In this document: positions 40,563 to 48,300 of the stretch, in pieces | How the letters are laid out: each line of letters begins with the position of its first letter | How positions within the stretch are numbered: the first letter of the stretch is position 1 | From: a virus | DNA: 52,002 nucleotides | Virus record (IMG/VR): IMGVR_UViG_3300033998_000186 | Span: 1-52,002 of that record | Direction: 5' to 3' (one strand) | Translations under genes and position numbers: made by a program | The notes under the pieces: generated by a model | Databases searched by the model: none | Seen by the model: only the letters and a program-made list of their open reading frames with translations | What the model was told of the DNA's origin: nothing

Positions 40563-40838
40563 GCGCAATAAAAGCTGCTAGTATAATAGCGCATGCTCTT
40601 TTATAATACAACCAAGTTTTGCTAGTAATACCAATTTTATAAGTGCTTAAGGGCGCATAGTGCGTATTTTTTCCTATAAGCGGATAACGTAATATTTTAT
40701 ATATATGTTATAGGAAAAATGATGCACTATGAGCACTTAAGCACTTATAAAATTGGTATTACTAGCAAAACTTGGATGTTATATACTGCATGCCGTAAAA
40801 AACCAAGTTTTTACCACCGCGCAATGCAAGCTGCCAGT
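40563..40838 (+). mobile_element. MITE-like insertion flanked by ~20-bp imperfect direct repeats
   Basis: GCGCAATAAAAGCTGCTAGT (40563-40582) and GCGCAATGCAAGCTGCCAGT (40819-40838) match at 17 of 20 positions and flank about 236 bp of inserted DNA containing palindromic copy 3. Such flanks look like an aged target-site duplication; the left copy, now non-coding, carries the presumed changes. No transposase is encoded, so movement would depend on an enzyme elsewhere. Confidence 0.72.
40612..40797 (+). repeat. Large palindromic element, copy 3 (most complete)
   Basis: The 164-bp core runs from CCAAG (40612) to CTTGG (40775). Its first 40 and last 40 bases are perfect inverted repeats (CCAAGTTTTGCTAGTAATAC and so on). 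Inside are a less perfect continuation, the TTTTTCCTATA/TATAGGAAAAA stem and the central GCGGATAACGTAATATTTTA. The right outer arm (40776-40797) equals the complement of the left arm of copy 1. The whole can fold as a hairpin of about 68 bp. Confidence 0.88.
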
Positions 40839-41061
40839 CAGAGAGCCAGATGGAACGCTTAACAAGAATGGCGTCCATGCGGCTGCTGCGGCGTTGGCCG
40901 GGGCCAGGGGCGGAGTTGACGCGCCTTTAACAGAAAAAAGAAAGGCAGCCAGGAAATTATTAGCGCTATATCGTAAATTAGAGGAGGAGCCGCCGGCAAG
41001 TATTCAAAAATTAGCCGGCTAACTTAGCAAAATAATATAATTTTTGGATTGTGAAAAAGTG

Positions 41062-41070
41062 TGATATAAT
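41062..41070 (+). promoter_or_regulatory. Extended -10 promoter before scaffold and capsid genes (module B)
   Basis: TGATATAAT is preceded by GAAAAAGTG and followed by ATAATAAAGA, with no strong -35. It matches the site at 35249 over GTGATATAATATAA. It could restore or boost transcription of scaffold, capsid and tail genes downstream of the insertion. Confidence 0.55.
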
Positions 41071-41127
41071 ATAATAAAGATTTAGAATCACGGTAACATG
41101 TGCCGGTTAAACATGGGAGGTAATAAA

Positions 41128-41727
41128 ATGATAGACTTACAAATGTTCGCCGAGGATACAGCAGAGCCAAAAATTAACGACGCTGGTATAACTGACGAAA
41201 CATTGAAAGACATGCCACAGCAAAATGCTGGAAAGACGTTCACGCAGGAAGAGATTGATAAAATAATCGCTGACAGGTTGAAGCGCGAACGGGAGAAATA
41301 CAAAGACTATGAAGAACTAAAAAAGAACGCGGCTGAATACCAGAAATGGAAGGAAAGCCAAATGACCGAGGCCGAAAAACTTCAGGCGAAACTGGCAGAA
41401 TATGAGAAAACGCTGGCTGATAAAGAACTTGAGCTTGCGGCTATAAAGACAGACGCACTAAAGCAAAAAATATTGGCTGATATGGGCTTGCCATTGAATG
41501 TGGCTGGCAGAATATTCGGCACTACAGAAGAAGAAATCAAGAAAGACGCTGAAGAGTTAAAAGCCTTGCTGAATATCCAAGCCAAAACCATTGGCGGCGG
41601 CACGAATCCAGCAGGCGGCTCGAGCGTGCCGGCTTTTACACGTGAGCAAATAAAGCGCATGACGCCAGACGAAATTAACGCAAATTGGGATGCTATCAGC
41701 AAACTGATGGCCGAAGGAAAAATATAA
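41128..41727 (+). CDS. DUF4355-type scaffold protein (module B)
   Basis: From ATG 41128 (GGGAGGT 8 bases upstream) the 199-residue product starts MIDLQMFAEDTAEPKINDAG, then TFTQEEIDKIIADRLKRERE and a long charged coiled coil to about residue 120. The C-terminus is Gly/Ser-rich, then FTREQIKRMTPDEINANWDA. These are hallmarks of DUF4355 scaffolds directly before capsid genes. An in-frame ATG at 41098 has no site. Confidence 0.9.
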   Translation: MIDLQMFAEDTAEPKINDAGITDETLKDMPQQNAGKTFTQEEIDKIIADRLKREREKYKDYEELKKNAAEYQKWKESQMTEAEKLQAKLAEYEKTLADKELELAAIKTDALKQKILADMGLPLNVAGRIFGTTEEEIKKDAEELKALLNIQAKTIGGGTNPAGGSSVPAFTREQIKRMTPDEINANWDAISKLMAEGKI

Positions 41728-41741
41728 AGGAGGTTATATAA

Positions 41742-42596
41742 ATGGCAATAGATAATTTTATTCCAGAAATATGGAGCGCCAGGCTCCTGGAAAATCTAAG
41801 AAAAAATCTGGTTTTTGGCCAGATTGGGGTAGTAAACAGAGATTATGAAGGCGAAATAAGACAAATGGGGGATACTGTCAGAATAAATAGTATCGGCCCG
41901 ATAACTATTGGCACGTATACAAAAAATACTAATATTGGAGACCCTGAAACCCTGGCTGATGAGCAAACAATGTTAGTAATTGACCAGGCGAAATACTTTA
42001 ATTTTCAGGTTGACGATATAGATAAAGCGCAGCAAAATCCTAAAATTATGGACAATGCTATGCAAGAAGCTGCATATGGTTTGCGTGATGTCGCAGATAA
42101 GTATATTGCAAATGAAATATACTTAAATGCTTTAGCCGGAAATATAATAGGTAGCGACACCACGCCAGTAGTACCTACAAAAGAAAACGCGTATGAATAT
42201 TTAGTAGATTTGGGCGTTATATTGACAGAAGCAAGTATACCGTTAGAAAACCGTTGGGTAATTGTCCCCCCGTGGTTTTACGGCTTATTACTGAAAGATG
42301 ACAGATTTATCGACGCAAGCAAAGCCGGGACTGCTGCCGGTTTGCGAAATGGCCAAGTTGGCGACGCTGCGGGTTTTACTGTTTTACAATCGCATAATGT
42401 GCCAAATGTAGCTGGAGCGCAATATAAAATTATAGCCGGCCATCCAATGGCATTTAGCTATGCAGAACAAATTAATAGCGTGGAAGCGTACAGACCGGAA
42501 AAGCGCTTTGCGGACGCAGTCAAAGGTTTGCATTTATACGGCGGTAAGTTAATAAGACCGGAAGCCGTGGCGGTATTAATAGCAAACAAGGCGTGA
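41742..42596 (+). CDS. Major capsid protein, P22 coat-like (module B)
   Basis: The 284-residue product begins AIDNFIPEIWSARLLENLRK, then FGQIGVVNRDYEGEIRQMGD and DTVRINSIGPITIGTYTKN. This is the pattern of P22-like/HK97-fold coats in Bacillota siphophages. It follows the DUF4355 scaffold. There is no similarity by eye to the module A capsid, in line with a separate phage. Confidence 0.92.
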   Translation: MAIDNFIPEIWSARLLENLRKNLVFGQIGVVNRDYEGEIRQMGDTVRINSIGPITIGTYTKNTNIGDPETLADEQTMLVIDQAKYFNFQVDDIDKAQQNPKIMDNAMQEAAYGLRDVADKYIANEIYLNALAGNIIGSDTTPVVPTKENAYEYLVDLGVILTEASIPLENRWVIVPPWFYGLLLKDDRFIDASKAGTAAGLRNGQVGDAAGFTVLQSHNVPNVAGAQYKIIAGHPMAFSYAEQINSVEAYRPEKRFADAVKGLHLYGGKLIRPEAVAVLIANKA

Positions 42597-42602
42597 TAAC
42601 GC

Positions 42603-42845
42603 ATGTGGATAAAAAATAAAAAAACAAATTTAACCTGGGAGGTAGATAGTGAACTAGCTAAAAAGCTAGTTCACTATAAAGACTTTGAGGGGGTGGCGAA
42701 ACCGTGTCAATCACCGTCGGAACAAACAGCTACATCGATATCGCCGGAGCAGACGAATACTTTAGCGCCAGACTTCATGCCGACGCCTGGGCAAACGCCA
42801 GCGCCGATGACAAAGAAAAGGCGCTCAAGCAAGCGACAAAAATAA
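42603..42845 (+). CDS. Small basic-tailed protein, overlapping the next gene out of frame
   Basis: ATG 42603, 4 bases after the capsid stop, gives 80 residues. The N-terminus MWIKNKKTNLTWEVDSELAK is of a kind often found between capsid and connector genes. The C-terminal half is Pro/Thr-rich and ends in KKRRSSKRQK. Its last 142 bp overlap the connector gene at 42704 in another frame. Both frames look genuine: one by its N-terminus, the other by family. Role is unknown. Confidence 0.6.
   Translation: MWIKNKKTNLTWEVDSELAKKLVHYKDFEGVAKPCQSPSEQTATSISPEQTNTLAPDFMPTPGQTPAPMTKKRRSSKRQK
42646..42677 (+). promoter_or_regulatory. 14-bp perfect stem-loop near the connector start
   Basis: ATAGTGAACTAGCT (42646-42659) pairs with AGCTAGTTCACTAT (42664-42677) around AAAA. 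It ends 26 bases before GTG 42704 and lies inside the coding region of the small gene at 42603. There is no T-run. It may slow ribosomes or set the relative expression of capsid and connector genes. Confidence 0.6.
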
Positions 42846-43198
42846 TAGACCGGCAATTATTTAAAGGCAGACCGGTTGACTTAAGCCAGCCTCTTGCCTT
42901 TCCAAGATGTTATCTGGCGCCAGGCGCTCCAGCGTCTCAGTATCGCTTTGATATACTGCCCGGCTGGTGGTGTGAAACTGATGTGCCGCAAGCAGTGAAA
43001 GACGCTTGCTGTGAAGAAGCCTTGGCATTAATCGCAGCCGACAGCGAACGCGCTAAATTAATCCAAGACGGCGTAATAAGTTTTAGCATTGGCGACCTGT
43101 CCGAAACGTATAGACCGAACGCCATGCGAGGCCTCCATTCATTGGAAGCGCAAGAATATATGCGGCCATATATAGCTGGGGCGGCGGCGATATTATGA
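42704..43198 (+). CDS. Head-tail connector, DnaT-like/gp6-like (module B)
   Basis: A GTG start gives 164 residues (MSITVGTNSYIDIAGADEYF, then ARLHADAWANASADDKEKAL and KQATKIIDRQLFKGR). This N-terminus is well known in phage connectors annotated as DnaT-like. The C-terminal half has a helical pattern AVKDACCEEALALIAADSER. It binds under the portal. GAGGGGGTGG lies upstream, and ATGA overlap with the next gene follows. Confidence 0.88.
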   Translation: MSITVGTNSYIDIAGADEYFSARLHADAWANASADDKEKALKQATKIIDRQLFKGRPVDLSQPLAFPRCYLAPGAPASQYRFDILPGWWCETDVPQAVKDACCEEALALIAADSERAKLIQDGVISFSIGDLSETYRPNAMRGLHSLEAQEYMRPYIAGAAAIL

Positions 43199-43485
43199 AA
43201 GGTTATTTTAATCAAACAGCGTTGTGGCAAAGAATTACAGGTTATAACGACTATGGAGAGCCTATTTTTTCCAGTACACTGATAAAGGTGCGCTGGGAGG
43301 AGCGACAGCAGATAACGCGCGATAAATACGGCGAGAACGTAGTATCCGAAGCGCGGGCATTTTGTACGGAGCCGGTGCAGATAGGCGATAGGCTGATTTA
43401 CAATGACCAAGAATGGACAGTTATTAACGTCCGTGATGGCGTGGGATTAAATGGAAACGTTGTTTTTAGGGAGGTGCTATGCTGA
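43195..43485 (+). CDS. Head closure / stopper protein (module B)
   Basis: The 96-residue protein reads GYFNQTALWQRITGYNDYGE, then RWEERQQITRDKYGENVVSE and EPVQIGDRLIYNDQEWTVIN. This is the phage head-tail joining (SPP1 gp16-like) pattern. It overlaps its upstream neighbour by 4 bp and its downstream neighbour by 7 bp. Confidence 0.87.
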   Translation: MKGYFNQTALWQRITGYNDYGEPIFSSTLIKVRWEERQQITRDKYGENVVSEARAFCTEPVQIGDRLIYNDQEWTVINVRDGVGLNGNVVFREVLC

Positions 43486-43835
43486 TGAAACTGAATTGGT
43501 ACGGCGCGCAAGTCAATGCGACCGCTAAAACGGCGGCAAAACGCGGGCTAAGAAAATGCGCGGCCGACCTGCAACAAAAAAGCGCGGCCGAGGCACCGAT
43601 CCATAACGGCGACCTGCGCGCAAACTGCTCCGTAACACCTTTTCATGAGACGGCCAACACCGTATCGTTGAAAGTAGGTTATGATTTGCCATATGCTGTT
43701 AAACAGCATGAAAATTTACTATACAGACATCCGATGGGCGGCAAGGCCAAATATTTGGAGGATCCATTTAACGCTAACAAGGCTAAGTATAGGGTTTTTG
43801 TCGCGCAGGCGGTAGATAAGGGATTATCAAAATGA
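43479..43835 (+). CDS. Minor capsid / tail completion protein, gp10-like (module B)
   Basis: The 118-residue product contains KRGLRKCAADLQQKSAAEAP and IHNGDLRANCSVTPF, then YDLPYAVKQHENLLYRHPMG with KAKYLEDPFN. This matches the minor-capsid family with a YA..QHE....H..GGKAKYLE signature. It acts at the head-tail interface. ATG 43485 is a near alternative start. Confidence 0.86.
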   Translation: MLMKLNWYGAQVNATAKTAAKRGLRKCAADLQQKSAAEAPIHNGDLRANCSVTPFHETANTVSLKVGYDLPYAVKQHENLLYRHPMGGKAKYLEDPFNANKAKYRVFVAQAVDKGLSK

Positions 43836-44200
43836 TGTTAGATGATATCGCGGGTTACTTACAAAACGTGGCAACGCCGATTTATAAAGGCACCATGCCA
43901 GACACGCCGGATGATTGTATCGGGCTTTTTGAGTACGCGGGCGAGCCTATTAGCCTCGATTGGCGCGGCGAAAGCCCGAACTTACAAGTTCTGGTGCGTA
44001 ATAAGTCATATGAGCAAGGGCGGCTGATAATAGCCAACATCCAGCAGGCACTTCATGGAATTAACAACATGGATATAAATGGGACACGCTATTTATTAAT
44101 ACGCGCGCTTCAAAGCCCTGAGCACCTAGGGCGGGACGAAAACAACAGGTGCGAATTCGTACAAAATTTTCAAATAATTAAGGAGGTAAAATTATCATGA
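43832..44200 (+). CDS. Tail terminator / minor capsid protein (module B)
   Basis: The 122-residue protein reads YLQNVATPIYKGTMPDTPDD, then CIGLFEYAGEPISLDW and PNLQVLVRNKSYEQGRLIIA. This is the pattern of phage minor-capsid/tail-terminator proteins. It follows the gp10-like gene and precedes the tube gene, and overlaps both by 4 bp. Confidence 0.86.
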   Translation: MMLDDIAGYLQNVATPIYKGTMPDTPDDCIGLFEYAGEPISLDWRGESPNLQVLVRNKSYEQGRLIIANIQQALHGINNMDINGTRYLLIRALQSPEHLGRDENNRCEFVQNFQIIKEVKLS

Positions 44201-44616
44201 TAATGACAGGAATGGGAACAAAGTTCCAGATAGAAAATACCACCACGCCGGGGACGTTCGATGACGTAGGCAGCATGGCCTCTATAACTCCGCCTCAGCT
44301 TTCGCGGGATACGGTAGAGGTTTCCAGCTTGGATCCGGGCGACGGTTACAAAGACTATCTGGTCGGGCTCAAGGATGGCGGCGAGGTTACAGTAACGGTA
44401 AACTTTGACAGCGCGGATGCTGGGCAAACAGCGCTATATAACGCGTTCGAGGACGGCGAAAATCATAACTATAAAATAGTATTTCCAGATGCTTCTAATT
44501 GGACATTCGCGGGCTATATAACTGGATACGCACCGGCCGACGTAGCGCCTGCTGATGTTATGCAGGTAGAAGTTACCATTAGGACGAGCGGCAAACCAGT
44601 ATTCGCTAAAGTATAA
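44197..44616 (+). CDS. Tail tube protein (module B)
   Basis: The 139-residue protein reads GMGTKFQIENTTTPGTFDDV, then SITPPQLSRDTVEVSSLDPG and EVTVTVNFDSADAGQ, ending with VTIRTSGKPVFAKV. This is the tube family of long-tailed siphophages. The lack of a sheath gene beside it indicates a non-contractile tail. Confidence 0.92.
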   Translation: MIMTGMGTKFQIENTTTPGTFDDVGSMASITPPQLSRDTVEVSSLDPGDGYKDYLVGLKDGGEVTVTVNFDSADAGQTALYNAFEDGENHNYKIVFPDASNWTFAGYITGYAPADVAPADVMQVEVTIRTSGKPVFAKV

Positions 44617-44629
44617 TAGGAGGTAAAGA

Positions 44630-44989
44630 ATGGCTATATTAAAAAAGGATGATATCCTGAACGCACAGGATTTACCATTTAAGGATGTAGAGGTGCCGCA
44701 ATGGGGCGGCACCGTACGCATCCGGGCGTTAAACAGCGCCGAGCGCGACGCGTTCGAGCAGAGTATAACGCAATTTCGCGGGAATGATGTCGATTTCAAA
44801 ATGAGCAATATCCGTGCTAAGCTAGTCGCGCTGACTGCGGTGGATGAAAACGGTAACAAGTTATTTACTTTAGCTGACGCAGAAAAACTTGGGAAAAAAT
44901 CCGCTGTGGTTATGGATAAACTATTTCAGGCGGCACAGGAACTTTCGGGAATGCGCCAGCAAGACTTGGATGACGCTATAAAAAACTAA
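44630..44989 (+). CDS. Tail assembly chaperone, short form (G; module B)
   Basis: The 119-residue product reads ILKKDDILNAQDLPFKDVEV, then WGGTVRIRALNSAERDAFEQ and RAKLVALTAVDENGNKLFTL, ending FQAAQELSGMRQQDLDDAIK. This is the standard siphophage chaperone. It stops at TAA 44987-44989 right after a slippery heptamer. It binds the tape measure before tube polymerisation. Confidence 0.9.
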   Translation: MAILKKDDILNAQDLPFKDVEVPQWGGTVRIRALNSAERDAFEQSITQFRGNDVDFKMSNIRAKLVALTAVDENGNKLFTLADAEKLGKKSAVVMDKLFQAAQELSGMRQQDLDDAIKN

Positions 44990-45029
44990 TAGAAAGGCCG
45001 GCGCGAAGGTTTTACTTCCGCTTGGCCTT
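44980..45029 (+). promoter_or_regulatory. Programmed -1 ribosomal frameshift signal (module B)
   Basis: The slippery heptamer A AAA AAC (44980-44986) directly precedes TAA. Downstream AAGGCC (44994-44999) pairs with GGCCTT (45024-45029), with a small inner pairing GAAG/CTTC, so a compound hairpin starts 7 bases after the heptamer. It has the same heptamer and stop arrangement as in module A. Confidence 0.85.
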
Positions 45030-45324
45030 AGCTTTAGGAATGACGGTAAAAGAGCTTTTGGAAAGAGTTGACAGTAAAGAGCTGACGGAGTGGATGGCAT
45101 ATTATACATTAGAGCCGTTCGGCCAGCCGGCGGATGATTTGCGCATGGGAATAATCGCCAGCACCGAGGCAAACGCACACCGCGATCCAAAACGGAAAGC
45201 TTTTACACCGAATGATTTTATTCCAGATTATAGCAAAAAACACCAAAGTATAGAAGAGCAAAAAACGCTGGTCATGCAATGGAACGCATTGCTGGGCGGC
45301 GATATAAAGGAGGCGAGCGAATGA
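44986..45324 (+). CDS. -1 frameshift extension of the tail chaperone (GT; module B)
   Basis: After the shift, codons from 44986 read LIERPARRFYFRLALALGMT, then VKELLERVDSKELTEWMAYY and TLEPFGQPADD, to TGA 45322-45324. This is the typical T half, and it has no ribosome site of its own before 45039. The fused product is about 231 residues. Its stop overlaps the tape-measure start (ATGA). Confidence 0.9.
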   Translation, partial: LIERPARRFYFRLALALGMTVKELLERVDSKELTEWMAYYTLEPFGQPADDLRMGIIASTEANAHRDPKRKAFTPNDFIPDYSKKHQSIEEQKTLVMQWNALLGGDIKEASE

Positions 45325-48300
45325 AGGCAGGCGAGCTCTATGTTGACATGGGGCTTAACATGGGTAAATTTACCAGCGCATTGGGGGCGGCTCAAGCGGC
45401 GGCCAAGAGCACTGGCAGCATAATACGAAACGCGCTAAGCGTTACTATAGGCATGGGGGCTTTTCAAGCCATAAAAAGCGGGTTTGATAGCACTATTAAA
45501 TCTGCCATAAACTTCAATTCGATGATAGAAAACGCCTCCATCGGATTTGAAACCATGCTCGGGAGCGCGGAGGAGGCACAATCCTTTATAGAGGACATGG
45601 GGGATTTTGCCGCTACTACACCGTTTGAATATCCGGAGTTGTTAGAGACATCCCAGCGCCTTATGGCCGTTGGTTTCGCGGCGGAAGAAGTCATGCCCAC
45701 GCTTAAAGCAGTAGGCGACGCCGCCGCCGGCCTTGGAAAAAGTTCAGAGGCTATAAATCTGATGACCACTGCTTTGGGTCAAATGAAACTGGCCGGACGT
45801 GTCAACGCGCAAGACATGATGCAGTTGACAAGCCAAGGCATTCCGGCATGGCAGATATTGGCCGATGCTGCTGGAAAGACCACTGCCGAAATCCGTAAAA
45901 TGTCGGAGCAGGGGTTAATTCCGGCTGATTGGGCTGTTCAGGAACTCATAAAAGGCATGGAACGAAACTTCCCAGACATGATGAAGAAAATGGAAAATAC
46001 GTGGCAAGGGAACATATCCACCATAAAAGATACGTGGACACAGATGCTGGGAGCCATGACGAACGACCTATTCACATCCATAAATGGGTGGCTAACAGGC
46101 GTTAAAAACTTTGCCGTAGAATTTTATAACATTTATAAAGAGCAAGGACTGGAGCAAGCCGTCTCGCAAATGATAAGCCCGGAATTTGCTAACACGATGA
46201 CGCAAGTAACAGATGCGTTAAAAGCCTTTGGCAATGCTATCCAGTCTGTAATAGATTTTGTAAAAACTAATTGGAATATTTTTGAGCCGCTGCTAAAGGT
46301 TGTTGTGTTTTTAGTGATGGCCATTCAACTGGCAACTAAAGTAATTATACCACTAATTGGAATTGTTATGAAAGTTGTGGAATGGGTTAAGAATTTAATA
46401 TTTGCCTTCCAAGCCGTAGCAGGCGGAGCGGCCACATTTGCCGAAGCGTTAGGACTTATCAGCAATCCTGCGGGCTGGGTTGTCGCGGCTATAGTTGCTA
46501 TTATAGGTGTAGTAACCTTGTTAATCAAATATTGGGAATATGTTAAAACGGCAGGAGTAGCAGCATGGCAATATATAAGCGCCGGAGCTATGCGAACAGC
46601 CGGTGTTATAGCGGCCGTTGTAGGCTATATCGTCAAAGCCGTATCTTTTTTAATTCCGGCATGGCGCGGCGCGGCCGATAGCATATTAGCAACCGGAAAA
46701 AGCTGGATAGATGCAGCAGACGCGCAATTGCAGCTAGCAAATACAACTGTGCGGAGCTTGGCCTATATTGGACGCAATAACAAGGCACAAAAGGAGCTCA
46801 CGGACACGCTAGATAACAACGCTAAAGTTACAAAGAGCGTCGCGGCCACGTCCATTGACGCGGCGAACGGCCAGCAAAAACTGGCGAAAGCGGCTAAAAC
46901 AGCACAGAAGGCCGCGCAAGGTAGCTTATTATCTTTCGATGAATTGCACACCTTGCAGCAGGAAATAGCAACCAACGTGCCAACCGGCATTGGAGAACCG
47001 GCTCCCAATTTCGGCGGAGGCGGCGCGCCAACCATAGGAGGCGGTGGCGCGCCAACGGCCAGTGTCGGAATGCCGGCGCCCGATTTTAGCAAAACCAAAA
47101 AAGACACAGGCGGATTTATTAATTGGCTCAAAAAGACATGGAAATCCTTCACCAACTGGGCTGGAAAGCTTTGGGATACCGTTAAAAAGTCATGGAATGA
47201 TTTCTGGGATTGGGTAGAACGTACGTACACATGGGAGAACGTTAAAAAGGTATGGAATGATTTTTGGGCTTGGGTAGGCCGCACATTTACATGGGAAAAT
47301 ATTAAAAAAACATGGGGCAATTTCAAAAATTGGGCTGGTGATTTTTGGGATACAACGAGAGAGCATTGGCACACATTCTGGGGCTGGGTTAATACCTTCT
47401 TAAAATGGAGTGGCATAAAAAAGAAATGGGCAGATTTCAAAATCTGGGCTGGAAAGCTATGGGATACCGTAGAAACAAAATGGGACGACTTTTGGGGCTG
47501 GGTTGGAAAAACCTTCAGTTGGGCAAACATCAGAAAGCAATGGGCGGATTTCAAAACCTGGGCAGGTAACTTATGGCCGCAAAGTAAATGGAGCAATTTC
47601 TGGTCTTGGGTAGGCCGAACCTTTAGCTGGTCTAATATACAGACTCAATGGAAAAAATTCCAAGGTTGGATTGGTAACTTTTGGCCGCAAGGGGGCTGGA
47701 GCAATTTCTGGTCTTGGGTAGGCCGTACGTTTACATGGAAGAATATTCAAGCCCAATGGAAAAACTTCCAAGGTTGGATTGGTAGTTTCTGGCCGCAAAG
47801 TAAATGGAGTGCTTTCTGGTCTTGGGTAGGCCGTACGTTTACATGGAAGAATATTCAAGCCCAATGGAAAAACTTCCAAGGTTGGGTAACCAATTTATGG
47901 AACGGCGTCGGGGCGACATGGAATAAAGTATGGAAAGGGATAGCAAACACGGTTATCCGATTTGTAAACGGCATAATAGATGCTATAAATAAAATGATTA
48001 GCGCCATAAATAGCATTAGCATAACAATTCCCAGCGGTGTGCCGTGGGTAGGCAGTCGACATATTGGATTTAATTTGCGCACCATCGGCCACGTGCCGTA
48101 TTTGGCCAAGGGCGGTATTGTTACCGCGCCAACGCTGGCCGTGCTGGGAGAAGCTGGAACAGAGGCCGTTGTGCCGCTGTCCAAGAATAACGAGTTTACC
48201 GAAGGCATACAAGACGCAGTATATAATGCCTTACGCGAGGCCATGAATACGAACGCGGGGCAACCAATAGAATTAACTGTAAATATTGGAAGCTCGACGG

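Larger units (their letters stand above)
40452..41022 (+). pseudogene. Head-module gene split by a palindromic-element insertion
   Basis: The first part, 40452-40571, reads MPMSNKLWGQFKESDYTLEQ, then WHRACLIHLHDGQLTSKAQ and TAA. The rest, from 40819, reads AQCKLPVREPDGTLNKNGVH, then AAAAALAGARGGVDAP, ending at 41022. Removing 40563-40818 joins them in frame (SKAQ-CKLPVREPDG) into a ~104-residue protein. Its pattern WHRACLIH-HDG..TSKAQCKLPVR.P.G.LN.NGVHAAA.ALAGARGGV matches small proteins near phage head genes. A TTG-started frame at 40753 begins inside the repeat and is not a real start. The gene is probably inactive unless the insert is removed. Confidence 0.82.

Noticed and set aside
40753-41022. 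89-codon TTG-started gene
   Set aside because: The first ~20 codons lie in the palindromic element; the genuine beginning is at 40452 and the gene is interrupted.
46763-47596. 277-codon open frame on the - strand inside the tape measure gene
   Set aside because: It mirrors the Trp-rich + strand repeats, has no ribosome site or neighbours on its strand, and its product is compositionally odd (His/Phe/Pro/Ser rich). The + strand gene is certain.
47574-47897. CRISPR-like array
   Set aside because: Units of 108 bp are contiguous, without spacers, and encode protein in one frame; they are tape measure repeats.
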